Of a stretch of DNA of 64,000 nucleotides, positions 49,071 through 59,549 are shown in pieces. The notes beneath the pieces are model-generated. The model did no database searches, was not told the DNA's origin, and saw only the letters and a list, made by a program, of their open reading frames with translations. Location of the stretch: assembly GCF_004210375.1 (NCBI RefSeq), contig NC_134825.1, positions 67,881,558 through 67,945,557 of the forward strand, in the 5' to 3' direction. The position numbers and the translations under genes are program-made. The DNA is from Tachypleus tridentatus. Its lineage: Eukaryota; Arthropoda; Merostomata; Xiphosura; Limulidae. Position 1 is the stretch's first letter. Every line of letters begins with the position of its first letter.

Positions 49071-50085
49071 CAAATGTATTGACATAAACCTATTCCACAA
49101 CATCTTTCCCACAACCAAAAATATAATTGTAATAGGTGATCTAAATAGTAAACGTAAAACTTTGGCATAAATCCACAAACACAAATGGAGAACACCTATT
49201 GCAATTCATTGATGAAATAGCATCGCACCAATAAACGACAGTGAACCTACGCATACCACGCATGCTACAAATACAAGTGACATCTTTAATATTAAAAAAA
49301 AGTTATTAAATTTTAACGTGGGAAAAGATGTTGACAGTGTTCTTCTACCAATATGGTGTACTTTCGATCTCGCCCCCATAAAGATATAACCTTTAAAGAA
49401 GACAAATTCGACTAGAAAGAAGCTAATTGGCAAAAATGTGAGTAAGAATTAGACAACATATTACCAGAAAATGTTGAGCATACAGCCAACAACAAAGTAG
49501 AATTTGATAGCTGTAGTCAAATAATCACGGAGTGCCTACTAAAAGCATCAACTAGCTACAAATAACGCATGGAAATCAAACAAACAACTAATAACACTCA
49601 TAAAACAACGAAGACAATTAAGAAGATAGTTCATGGCAACAAGAGATAAAGAAATCAAAACACAACTAAACAGTATCAGAAATAAAATCAGAGCAGAAAT
49701 TAAATTGTTAAAACAAGAAAATGGGACAATTTCTGCTGCAAACTAAATGGAAAAACCGACCCTAGAGAGCTTTGGTCGCACCTAAAAAGACTCACTAAAG
49801 AAGCCACAACAAGAAAATACCCAACATAAGAACAAAATAACACATTAGCACACACCAACAAAGAAAACCCAGAAGCTTTCAGACAACAACTACAAAACAC
49901 TTTCAAAACACAACGACCCAGACCTGAACACCTATTTTTTCAATACAGTAAATAATTATGTAACAAATAACACAGAATTATACAAACCATATTTCTAGTC
50001 AATATTAACAACAATAACACCAATAACATAAATGACTTTTACAATCTACTGCTAACCAGAAAAATAACATTAGCAAATCTACGGG
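49071..50085 (+). mobile_element. Jockey-like LINE fragment, copy A
   Basis: The piece covers the end of the endonuclease domain (PTKCIDINLFHNIF, then IIVIGDLNSK) and the linker before reverse transcriptase (RNKIRAEIKLLKQE). It carries several stops and length changes. It is flanked by about 160-base direct copies of host sequence (about 48910-49070 and 50087-50245). The family is the same as the minus-strand LINE at 59550-62440. Confidence 0.8.
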
Positions 50086-50467
50086 CTCTCAGAAAAGAAA
50101 CAAGGCTGAAAGTAGTGTCCACATTATGTTTTCGAACAAAATTCTTTTTCCCTCCATGTCTACAGCATTTATCAACTTTAGTAAAGTCAAATTTTTGATT
50201 GATATTAATTTTAGAATTTTATAATAGATATATCAAAAACAGGGTTATACTTCAAGCAGTTTGGGAAATATTGATTTCCACACGCTGTATAAAATTAATA
50301 GAACAGAAAACAAGCTTACATTTTTAAATAACAATGTCGCTTTTATTGAAAATTTAAATTTTATGAAAAATAATGTATCGTCATATTTATCGTAAAATAA
50401 AATTATGTTATTTTGTTCAATTGCAGGTGATGAAAATAAGAGTATCCGTCAAGTTCAAGATATACAA

Positions 50468-50538
50468 GCCACCAGTGAGGTTCGAACTCACGACTCCTGG
50501 TTTACAAGACCAGTGCTCTACCCCTGAGCTATGATGGC
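50468..50538 (-). tRNA. tRNA-Thr (anticodon TGT), copy A
   Basis: Reading the minus strand, the 71-base molecule folds fully. The acceptor is GCCATCA against TGGTGGC (seven pairs, one G-T), the D arm GCTC/GAGC and the anticodon arm CTGGT/ACCAG. The loop is CTTGTAA, giving anticodon TGT for threonine codon ACA. The T arm is GTGAG/CTCAC with loop TTCGAAC. An A box (TAGCTCAGGGG) and B box are present. A TTTT run about 25 bases downstream could end transcription. No intron. Confidence 0.93.
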
Positions 50539-50744
50539 TCGTACATATCGTTTAAAAACGCATTATTTCTCTTTAATGTTCTACAGCATATTGAATATTC
50601 GCTTATCGTTCAGTGGATTATTTTAGCATTGCTAAAACAGTCACATGTAAAGAAAATATAATATTGAGAACACCTCTTCGACAACATTTTCAACAGTAAG
50701 GTATTATACTGTTTTCTCCTCTGTTCAGTGTATAAAAGTTGTTG

Positions 50745-50865
50745 TTTTAAATTACGCATAAAGATACACCGCGGACTATCTGTGCTCTACCCACAATGGG
50801 TATCGAAACCCGGTTTTTATTATCGTAAGTCAGCAGATATTCGGGTGTGCAACTAGTGGAGGTGG
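50745..50865 (-). repeat. tRNA-derived SINE (family II), copy A
   Basis: Recognised by CATAAAGATACACCGCGGAC and GGGTATCGAAACCCGG. Copy B carries it at about 57293-57412. Confidence 0.8.
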
Positions 50866-51820
50866 CAAACACAGTAGTTCCATTGTGTTTGCTTTTCTCC
50901 AAACACAGCATAAAGAAAGCATTTATTTGAATTTTATTCTTTAGATTTTTCTACACATAAATATCAACCTGCCACCTGTGTGAAGAATGTTTTTGAAACA
51001 TTAATAAATCATCATTCAAAATGGTGGTACACGAATATATCTGTTTACGAAGGTGGTCATCTGATCAAAAAGTACAGCCATATATCATAAAATAAACCAT
51101 CTTAAAAACCGAAGAAACCGGTGCTAATCCTTTTATAGACATTTATTTGTGAGACTCTTATGATATACATAATTTTTTCACAAATTATTTAACAAGATAA
51201 TTAAAACAGAAAAACCTTAACACTTTTCCCAAGCGACAGGAACACCGAAGATCAATAGAATATTCTTTCTTCGAATCTACTTTCTCATTTAGGAGTTACA
51301 ATAGAAATAATATTCATTTAAACTAAAGTTGTTGTGTCTAAGCTTTAATTATATTAGAATATCAATATTTCAATTATTTAGTTGTGTTATATGCATCGCT
51401 TGAATAAAATGCAAGATACTTATCTCAACACATATCCAACCTACATATTTTTCTCTATAAATTATATGTTTAAAAAAACAATCGTACAGTGCTATAAGGA
51501 GCAGTAGTAGAGTACTGGTCTAGTAACCTAAATGTTGTAAGTGCTATCCTTCCAGTTGGATTTCATATTTTCAAATTCAAACTATTACAATTTAGTCGTG
51601 GATTTCTTCTCTCGTTTGTTTAAAAATATCAAAATCGATGAAAATGTTTATGTGGTTAGAAGGTATTTGAAATAATTCAATTAAATTATCGACATAGTTA
51701 TACTAAGGAAACATTAATGAATTTAATTGAACAAATAACTAAAACTTTTTTTCTGAGTTATTCTTCTGCTTCGTAATTGTAACTATATTTAATTATGAAT
51801 AATATCACAATAATATCAGA

Positions 51821-52935
51821 TGACGTGGCATGCTGTCGATGAGGTTATTGATATAAACCACTGTGATTTCATCCCAATTTGTCACTAGAAAGTGGTGTAA
51901 CTCAGCTACAGTAGCTGGTTGTGGTTAGAAATTTTAAGGTTCAGTTCTGCCCAACAGTTTTCAATGAAATTACAACCTGGAGACTTTGATGGCCATGCCA
52001 TTATTGTAACGTTCTCCCAGTCGAGATAATCCTGTACAGTACAAGCAGTGTGGGCATTGGCATTGTGATCCTGGATCACAAATTATTGCTAAACCTTTCC
52101 CTAGCATATGGCAGAAATATTGTCTTCACATTATGCCTTTAGAAGGCACCATTGGTGTTTCTCCGGAAGATATGAAGAGCGGTTTATCTCCCATAATCAA
52201 TAACTCCTCAAACATGTTATGCGCCACCTCCCTTAGTAAACAGTCTACCCACATTTGTTTTCCAGGCAAACAATGAACACGAATCCTACCACCAGCTTTA
52301 ACAAGCCACAAACAAGACTCTTCTGAAAAGATGACATGTCGCCAGTGTCATAACTGTAAGTTGGCATGTCGCCAGTGTCATAACTGTAAGTTGGCATGTC
52401 GCCAGTGTAATAACTGTAAGTTGGCATGTCGCCAGTGTCATAACTGTAAGTTGACATGTCGCCAGTGTCATAACTGTAAGTTGGCATGTCACCAGTGTCA
52501 TAACTGTAAGTTGGCATGCCGTTTTGGCTAAGTAGCACGGCGAGAGTTGTGAATTCTGGTTAATATCGGTTTTCAGACAACCGTTCTGGCAAAATAATCT
52601 TGTTTAGTCGGCTTCCTATCCAAGTTGTTTTGAATACCCTGTAATAAACGTGTTCATGCCATTCCTGTCTTAATGGGTTGCAAGACTTCTTTTAACCTTG
52701 ATGTGTTAAAATGACCAAAATACGATAATCTCAGGTAACAATTTCCGACGTTTACCACTATACTTTTTGGAAACAGCGTTTCCTGTAATCCGAGACGTTC
52801 TAGAATTCTGGAAACAGTACACTGAGGTGTTCTGAAAATTTCAGTTTGCTTCATACCATTTCTGAACAGTCGAACAATTTGACGATCTATAATTTCTGGC
52901 GCGTGTGGACTCCATCCACACCAAGCACAGATAAA
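51821..52935 (-). mobile_element. Tc1/mariner transposon relic
   Basis: The minus strand shows parts of a Tc1-type transposase in order. First a helix-turn-helix piece (IDRQIVRLFRNG, TVSRILERLG), then FSEESCLWLVKAGGRIRVHC around the first catalytic Asp/Glu region. Next is QDHNANAHTACTVQDYL with the second catalytic Asp, and then WPSKSPGCNFIENCWAEL, the classic 'SPDLNPIENLW' block. Stops and frame changes interrupt it, so it is inactive. A 30-bp tandem array has grown inside it at 52335-52520. Its left end coincides with the end of copy A. Confidence 0.9.
52335..52520. repeat. 30-bp tandem array inside the transposase region
   Basis: Six full units of CATGTCGCCAGTGTCATAAC plus TGTAAGTTGG, and the start of a seventh, run head to tail with only three or four base changes. 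Because the period is a multiple of three and has no stop in several frames, long artificial open frames appear on both strands. One is a minus-strand decapeptide repeat YSYDTGDMPT, and another a plus-strand CRQCHNCKLA repeat. Confidence 0.97.
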
Positions 52936-55029
52936 TTGTATGAACGAAGCTTTAAATTATTTCACAAAAGATTATACCAAAAACAAACTCTTTTATACCA
53001 AACAGATATGTGTTTGTTCTTCTTATAGTAAAACCACATCGGACTATCTGCCGAGCCCACCGTTGTGAATCCGGAGACTTACCGGGGTACTAGCGGGAGG
53101 CACAGATTCTCAAAACAACTTATATGGACCAGAAAAACAACTCGTGTATATTTATCCGGTCACATTTATCTTCTCTATTACTGCTTGGACATTTACTTAG
53201 TAACTACTCCATAAACAATGTAAACAATGACATCAATATTTAACAGTATACAAACATCTTGGACAAAGTTGTGAATATTTAACATTTTATTGTTTCAAGA
53301 GATATAAACAACTGGAAGATAACTTCCGAAACGGAAAAAAAAAGCAAGTAGAACTTTGTCTATAAACTCTGTTTCGTTACATTTTAATGTAAAATTCAAA
53401 AACATGGAAAGCTATTTCAGTTCACTGCATCTATCGATATTTTGAAGCTCATAATACAACATCAGTATTTAAAATAATTTTAACTAATGCACTATCTTAC
53501 TTATATAAATAAACAAACTTTCAAGCGATATTTTATATTAATCTAAATAAACACAAATAAAGAAATTGCTATAAAGACCTGCATCCTTTAACTTAATATA
53601 TTTTTGTTTGATCAGGCACTATTAAGCAGAAGAGAGTGAACTCATAACCACTACTTTTTTCCATATCATTAGTTCATTCTTCATAAATAATGCAATCCAG
53701 CCGCTAATGAGGGCCCAAAATATTTGTCAAACACAGGGAAGAAGGTTAAAAGTACAGAAGTCAATTACCGGTTTTTTTAAATTAGCAGCCTCAAAGTAAA
53801 TTATAAATTTATAATTAATTCAGCTGCTATTTTTCACTGGTAATCTCAGACTCATTTGACCAGTTAAAACACTCAATTCTTAATCTCAGGGTCGCTGTTG
53901 TTGTTCTTGTTGTTTTGAATTAAGCACAAAGCTACACAATGGGCTATCTATGCTCTGCCCACCACGGATATCGAAACCCATATTTTAGCGTTGTAAGTCC
54001 GCAGACATACCGCCGAGCCACTGGGGGCCTTCGGGGTCGCAGGTTCGAATCCCCGTTACACCAAATATGCTCGCCCTTTTAACATTGGGGCAGTTATAAC
54101 GTGATAGATATATAATTCAAACTGTTAAAATTTTATAGTTGATTCCTTCTTTCACTTCCCCCGCTAATACAACGGTATGTCTACGGACTTACAAAGATAA
54201 AGTCAGGGGTTCGATTCACCTCAGTAGGTTCAGCAGAGAGTCCGATGTGGCTTTGTAATAAGAAAATGCAAACTCCGTCTCTCGTTTATCAGGCTACCCT
54301 TACTTACGAAACATCAAAGTTTAAAAGTATCTAAATCCATTAAAAGTTTATGCGTTCAGAAGGTGTTTCAGATTATCAATAAAACTATTGATATAATTAT
54401 ACCTTAATCAGTTTACTTCAACAAATAACTAAAACTTTTTCCGTGTTATTCTTCTGCTTCGTAATAGTAACAAAATTAAGTGAAAATGATATCACAATGA
54501 TATCAATATACTAGATTTACTTACCATTACAGAATATCACTTTTATTAAATATGGTCGTTATAGTTCTAAAAATATTTCTTCATTAAAAATTACCGCTCT
54601 CAGATCGGAATGTCTATAAAGATAATTCATTTTCTTTGGAATTTTACCACCGACTTTTTTTCTTGCCGAAAACGTTTATTCCGGCGACGCACGTGCAAGA
54701 TGACACGACAAACTCCACGAACAGAAACCAAAGACCGCCTGAAGGAGTCACCTGAAGGAATAACCCATTCGCACAACTCTACACTAATGTGTTGTCTTCC
54801 GGGCCAGTCATTAGAATTTAAAATGTCACATAAAGGACGCTTACCGTTGCAATTTGTACTGTTGTGACGTCAGTAAAAAAAGGTGCTCGTGCCATAAATC
54901 ACGAGCATAATTATGTACTTTGAAGGCTGTAACACCATAAAATATATAAATTTGAAAAGCAATAAATAAAAAAACCAATTGGCTACTCTTAATTCTTGTT
55001 TTATTCGTTCTTGAAGCAGAACGCTTTCC

Positions 55030-55299
55030 GAGACGTGGTCAATTGTTGAAGCAGTCGAATCGTAATCTGAGGGTCAGGGGTTCGAATCCCCGTTACACCA
55101 CACATGTTCGCCCTTTCAGTGGCGGGACCGTTATGATGTGATAAATCAATCCCATTATTCGTTGGTAAAGAGTAGCCTAAAGTTGTCGGTGGTTGGTGAT
55201 GACAAGCTGAACTTCCCTCTAGTCTTACACTGCTAAATTAGAGACGGCTACCGCAGATAGCCCTCATGTAGTTTGCGAGAAATTCGAAACAAACAAGCA
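55030..55299 (+). repeat. tRNA-derived SINE (family I), copy B
   Basis: The same insertion as 48491-48760, one base shorter in an A run (GGTAAAGAG against GGTAAAAGAG). Confidence 0.9.
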
Positions 55300-55607
55300 A
55301 TTCTAAACAACGAGATCAGTGTCAGATACATTTTGGAACAAGATCAGTAAAAACTGTTAATTGGAAAAGGAGGAATAGGGACCATTAAAAGAATGCAGAA
55401 AAACGTTGAATCAAATGTAAATATTATATTTTCCAGCCAAAACTAGGGGTTCTAAGAAAGTAAAGAAACAAGGCTGGAAATGGTGTCTACATTATGTTTT
55501 CAAACAAAAAATTTCTATTTTCACTCCATATATACAGCGTTTATCAATTTTAGTAAAGTCAAACTAGGGATTTATATTAATTTAAGTATTTTATAGTAGA
55601 TATATCA

Positions 55608-56630
55608 CCAACCAAATGTATTGACATAAACCTATTCCACAACATCTTTCCCACAACCAAAATATAATTGTAATAGGTGATCTAAATAGTAAACGTAAAA
55701 ACTTTGGCATAAATCCACAAACACAAATGGAGAACACCTATTGCAATTCATTGATGAAATAGCATCGCACCAATAAACGACAGTGAACCTACGCATACCA
55801 CGCATGCTACAAATACAAGTGACATCTTTAATATTAAAAAAAAGTTATTAAATTTTAACGTGGGAAAAGATGTTGACAGTGTTCTTCTACCAATATGGTG
55901 TACTTTCGATCTCGCCCCCCCATAAAGATATAACCTTTAAAGAAGACAAATTCGACTAGAAAGAAGCTAATTGGCAAAAATGTGAGTAAGAATTAGACAA
56001 CATATTACCAGAAAATGTTGAGCATACAGCCAACAACAAAGTAGAATTTGATAGCTGTAGTCAAATAATCACGGAGTGCCTACTAAAAGCATCAACTAGC
56101 TACAAATAACGCATGGAAATCAAACAAACAACTAATAACACTCATAAAACAACGAAGACAATTAAGAAGATAGTTCATGGCAACAAGAGATAAAGAAATC
56201 AAAACACAACTAAACAGTATCAGAAATAAAATCAGAGCAGAAATTAAATTGTTAAAACAAGAAAAATGGGACAATTTCTGCTGCAAACTAAATGGAAAAA
56301 CCGACCCTAGAGAGCTTTGGTCGCACCTAAAAAGACTCACTAAAGAAGCCACAACAAGAAAATACCCAACATAAGAACAAAATAACACATTAGCACACAC
56401 CAACAAAGAAAACCAGAAGCTTTCAGACAACAACTACAAAACACTTTCAAAACACAACGACCCAGACGTGAACACCTATTTTTTCAATACAGTAAATAAT
56501 TATGTAACAAATAACACAGAATTATACAAACCATATTTCCTAGTCAATATTAACAACAATAACACCAATAACATAAATGACTTTTACAATCTACTGCTAA
56601 CCAGAAAAATAACATTAGCAAATCTACGGG
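55608..56630 (+). mobile_element. Jockey-like LINE fragment, copy B
   Basis: The same insertion as 49071-50085. The linker reads open over a longer stretch here: ATRDKEIKTQLNSIRNKI, then KWDNFCCKLNGKTDPRELW and SHLKRLTKEATTRKYPT. Flanking direct copies of host sequence lie at about 55447-55607 and 56631-56785. Confidence 0.85.
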
Positions 56631-57019
56631 CTCTCAGAAAAGAAACAAGGCTGAAAGTAGTGTCCACATTATGTTTTCGAACAAAAAATTCTTTTTTCCC
56701 TCCATGTCTACAGCATTTATCAACTTTAGTAAAGTCAAATTTTTGATTGATATTAATTTTAGAATTTTATAATAGATATATAAAAAACAGGGTTATACTT
56801 CAAGCAGTTTGGGAAATATTGATTTCCACACGCTGTATAAAATTAATAGGAGCAGAGAAAACGAAGCTTACATTTTTAAATAACAATGTCGCTTTTATTG
56901 AAAATTTAAATTTTATGAAAAATAATGTATCGTCATATTTATCGTAAAATAAAATTATGTTATTTTGTTCAATTGCAGGTGATGAAAATAAGAGTATCCG
57001 TCAAGTTCAAGATATACAA

Positions 57020-57090
57020 GCCACCAGTGAGGTTCGAACTCACGACTCCTGGTTTACAAGACCAGTGCTCTACCCCTGAGCTATGATGGC
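57020..57090 (-). tRNA. tRNA-Thr (anticodon TGT), copy B
   Basis: Identical in sequence to 50468-50538 and with the same full cloverleaf. Its flanks also match, so the two may be one locus assembled twice. Confidence 0.93.
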
Positions 57091-58854
57091 TCGTACATAT
57101 CGTTTAAAAACGCATTATTTCTCTTTAATGTTCTACAGCATATTGAATATTCGCTTATCGTTCAGTGGATTATTTTAGCATTGCTAAAACAGTCACATGT
57201 AAAGAAAATATAATATTGAGAACACCTCTTCGACAACATTTTCAACAGTAAGGTATTATACTGTTTTCTCCTCTGTTCAGTGTATAAAAGTTGTTGTTTT
57301 AAATTACGCATAAAGATACACCGCGGACTATCTGTGCTCTACCCACAATGGGTATCGAAACCCGGTTTTTATTATCGTAAGTCAGCAGATATTCGGCTGT
57401 GCAACTAGTGGAGGTGGCAAACACAGTAGTTCCATTGTGTTTGCTTTTCTCCAAACACAGCATAAAGAAAGCATTTATTTGAATTTTATTCTTTAGATTT
57501 TTCTACACATAAATATCAACCTGCCACCTGTGTGAAGAATGTTTTGAAACATTAATAAATCATCATTGAAAATGGTGGTACACGAATATATCTGTTTACG
57601 AAGGTGGTCATCTGATCAAAAAGTACAGCCATATATCATAAAATAAACCATCTTAAAAACCGAAGAAACCGGTGCTAATCCTTTTATAGACATTTATTTG
57701 TGAGACTCTTATGATATACATAATTTTTCACAAATTATTTAACAAGATAATTAAAACAGAAAAACCTTAACACTTTTCCCAAGCGACAGGAACACCGAAG
57801 ATCAATAGAATATTCTTTCTTCGAATCTACTTTCTCATTTAGAGTTACAATAGAAATAATATTCATTTAAACTAAAGTTGTTGTGTCTAAGCTTTAATTA
57901 TATTAGAATATCAATATTTCAATTATTTAGTTGTGTTATATGCATCGCTTGAATAAAATGCAAGATACTTATCTCAACACATATCCAACCTACATATATT
58001 TTCTCTATAAATTATATGTTTAAAAAACAATCGTACAGTGCTATAAGGAGCAGTAGTAGAGTACTGGTCTAGTAACCTAAATGTTGTAAGTGCTATCCTT
58101 CCAGTTGGATTTCATATTTTCAAATTCAAACTATTACAATTTAGTCGTGGATTTCTTCTCTCGTTTGTTTAAAATATCAAAATCGATGAAAATGTTTATG
58201 TGGTTAGAAGGTATTTGAAATAATTCAATTAAATTATCGACATAGTTATACTAAGGAAAAACATTAATGAATTTAATTGAACAAATAACTAAAACTTTTT
58301 CTGAGTTATTCTTCTGCTTCGTAATTGTAACTATATTTAATTATGAATAATATCACAATAATATCAAAATACGAGATTTTCTTGCATGTTGAAGTTATAG
58401 TTATAAAGACATTTCTTTATTAAAATTATCGCTCTCAGATCGGAATGTCTATGAAGATAATTAATTTTCTTAGGAATTTTACCACCGACTTTTTTTCTTG
58501 CGAAAACTTTTATTCTGGTGACGCGCTGGTAAGATGACACGGCAAACACGACGAACAGGAACCAAAGACCGCCTGAAAAGGTCACTTTGTAGTAACCATT
58601 CGCACAATTCTACATTAATGTGTTGTCTACCAGCCAGTCATTAGAAACTAAAATGCCACATAAGGGACACCTACCGTTGCAATTTGTACTCTTTTGACGT
58701 CACTAAAAAAGGTGCTCATGCCATAAATCACTAACATAATTATGTTCTCTGGAAATAACACCATATGACATATAAATTTGAAAAGCAATAAATAAAAAAC
58801 AGTTGGCTACACTTAATTTCGGTTTTATTCACTCATGAAGCACAAAGCTTTCAG

Positions 58855-59127
58855 AGGCGTGGTCAGGTGGTTACGACAGTCGAATCGTAATCTGAGGGTC
58901 ACGAGTTCGAATCCCCGTTACTCTAAACATGCTCGTCCTTTTAGCGGTCGGGCCGTTATAATGTGATAGGTCAATCCCACTATTCATTGGTAAAAGAGTA
59001 GCCAAAGAGTTGGCGGTGGTTGGTGATGACTAGTTGCCTTCCCTCTAGTTTTACACTGCTAAATTATAAACGGCTAGCACAGATAGCCCACGGGTAGATT
59101 TGGGCGACATTCAAAAACAAACAAAAA
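58855..59127 (+). repeat. tRNA-derived SINE (family I), copy C
   Basis: It sits at the same place in the macro-repeat as 55030-55299, so the insertion predates the duplication. The head is better preserved here (GTGGTCAGGTGGTTACGAC). Confidence 0.9.
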
Positions 59128-59286
59128 AGTTTTTTCCCTCGGGTAATTTTGATCTTATTCATTGAAACTGTAAGGTTTTATGTGAAGAACAATGTATCGC
59201 CATGTTTACTCTAACATAATTTTGTGTTATTTAGCTCAATTGCAGGCAATAGAAGTATAATCATTCGTCTCGTTTAAGATGTACAA

Positions 59287-59357
59287 ACCACCAGTGAGGT
59301 TCGAACTCATGACCGCTGGTTTACGAAACCAGTGCTTTACCTCTAAGTTATGATAGC
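59287..59357 (-). pseudogene. Decayed tRNA-Thr (anticodon CGT), copy C
   Basis: It aligns to the other three tRNA-Thr loci over 71 bases and its anticodon loop is TTCGTAA (CGT). It has mismatches in the D stem (ACTT/AAGC) and T stem (ATGAG/CTCAC), and a weaker acceptor (GCTATCA/TGGTGGT). It is probably not functional. Confidence 0.8.
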
Positions 59358-59549
59358 TTGTTATTTCGTTTGTAAACCATATAATTTCTTTATGAAATTA
59401 TACAGTATGTTTAATATCAACTTATCGTTCAAACTATTAATATAGCACTGTTAAAACAATCACACGTGTAAAATATAATATTAATAACATTTCTTCAACA
59501 ACATTTTCAAAGGTAAGGTATTGTACTGTTTCCTCCTCTGTTCAGGAAT

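Larger units (their letters stand above)
46158..51820. repeat. 5.7-kb block, copy A (starts at the gap)
   Basis: It matches copy B (52696-58367) base for base along its length, offset by about 6.54 kb. The visible differences are mostly one- or two-base length changes in homopolymers or short runs, for example A10 against A9 near 46797/53336. Contents in order: the end of a Tc1/mariner relic, SINE pieces, a family I SINE, a Jockey-like LINE fragment, tRNA-Thr, and SINE II. It probably reflects a duplicated assembly of one locus or of two haplotypes. Confidence 0.92.
52696..58367. repeat. 5.7-kb block, copy B
   Basis: It is collinear with copy A over its full length. It differs in having intact Tc1/mariner sequence to its left and diverged macro-repeat sequence to its right. 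If one copy is an artefact, B is the better anchored of the two, because A starts at the gap. Confidence 0.92.
58368..59545. repeat. Diverged macro-repeat copy C
   Basis: From about 58030 the DNA is a diverged repeat of 54160 onwards: first the CTCTCGTTT...TTCTTCTGCTTCGTAAT segment, then the block around TCTCAGATCGGAATGTCTAT, then a family I SINE, then the tRNA-Thr segment. The LINE fragment and most of its flanks are missing here. Divergence is much larger than between A and B and includes substitutions, so this is a real older duplication. Confidence 0.8.

Noticed and set aside
52331-52531. Cys/His-rich repeat protein (CRQCHNCKLA units) on the plus strand
   Set aside because: It is an artefact of the 30-bp array inside a minus-strand transposase; both strands are open for the same reason.
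54610-54867. 85-codon ORF beginning MSIKIIHFLW, also at 48074-48328
   Set aside because: The frame is not kept in the diverged copies near 58448 and 62700, and it differs by a frame change between A and B, so it is not under protein selection.
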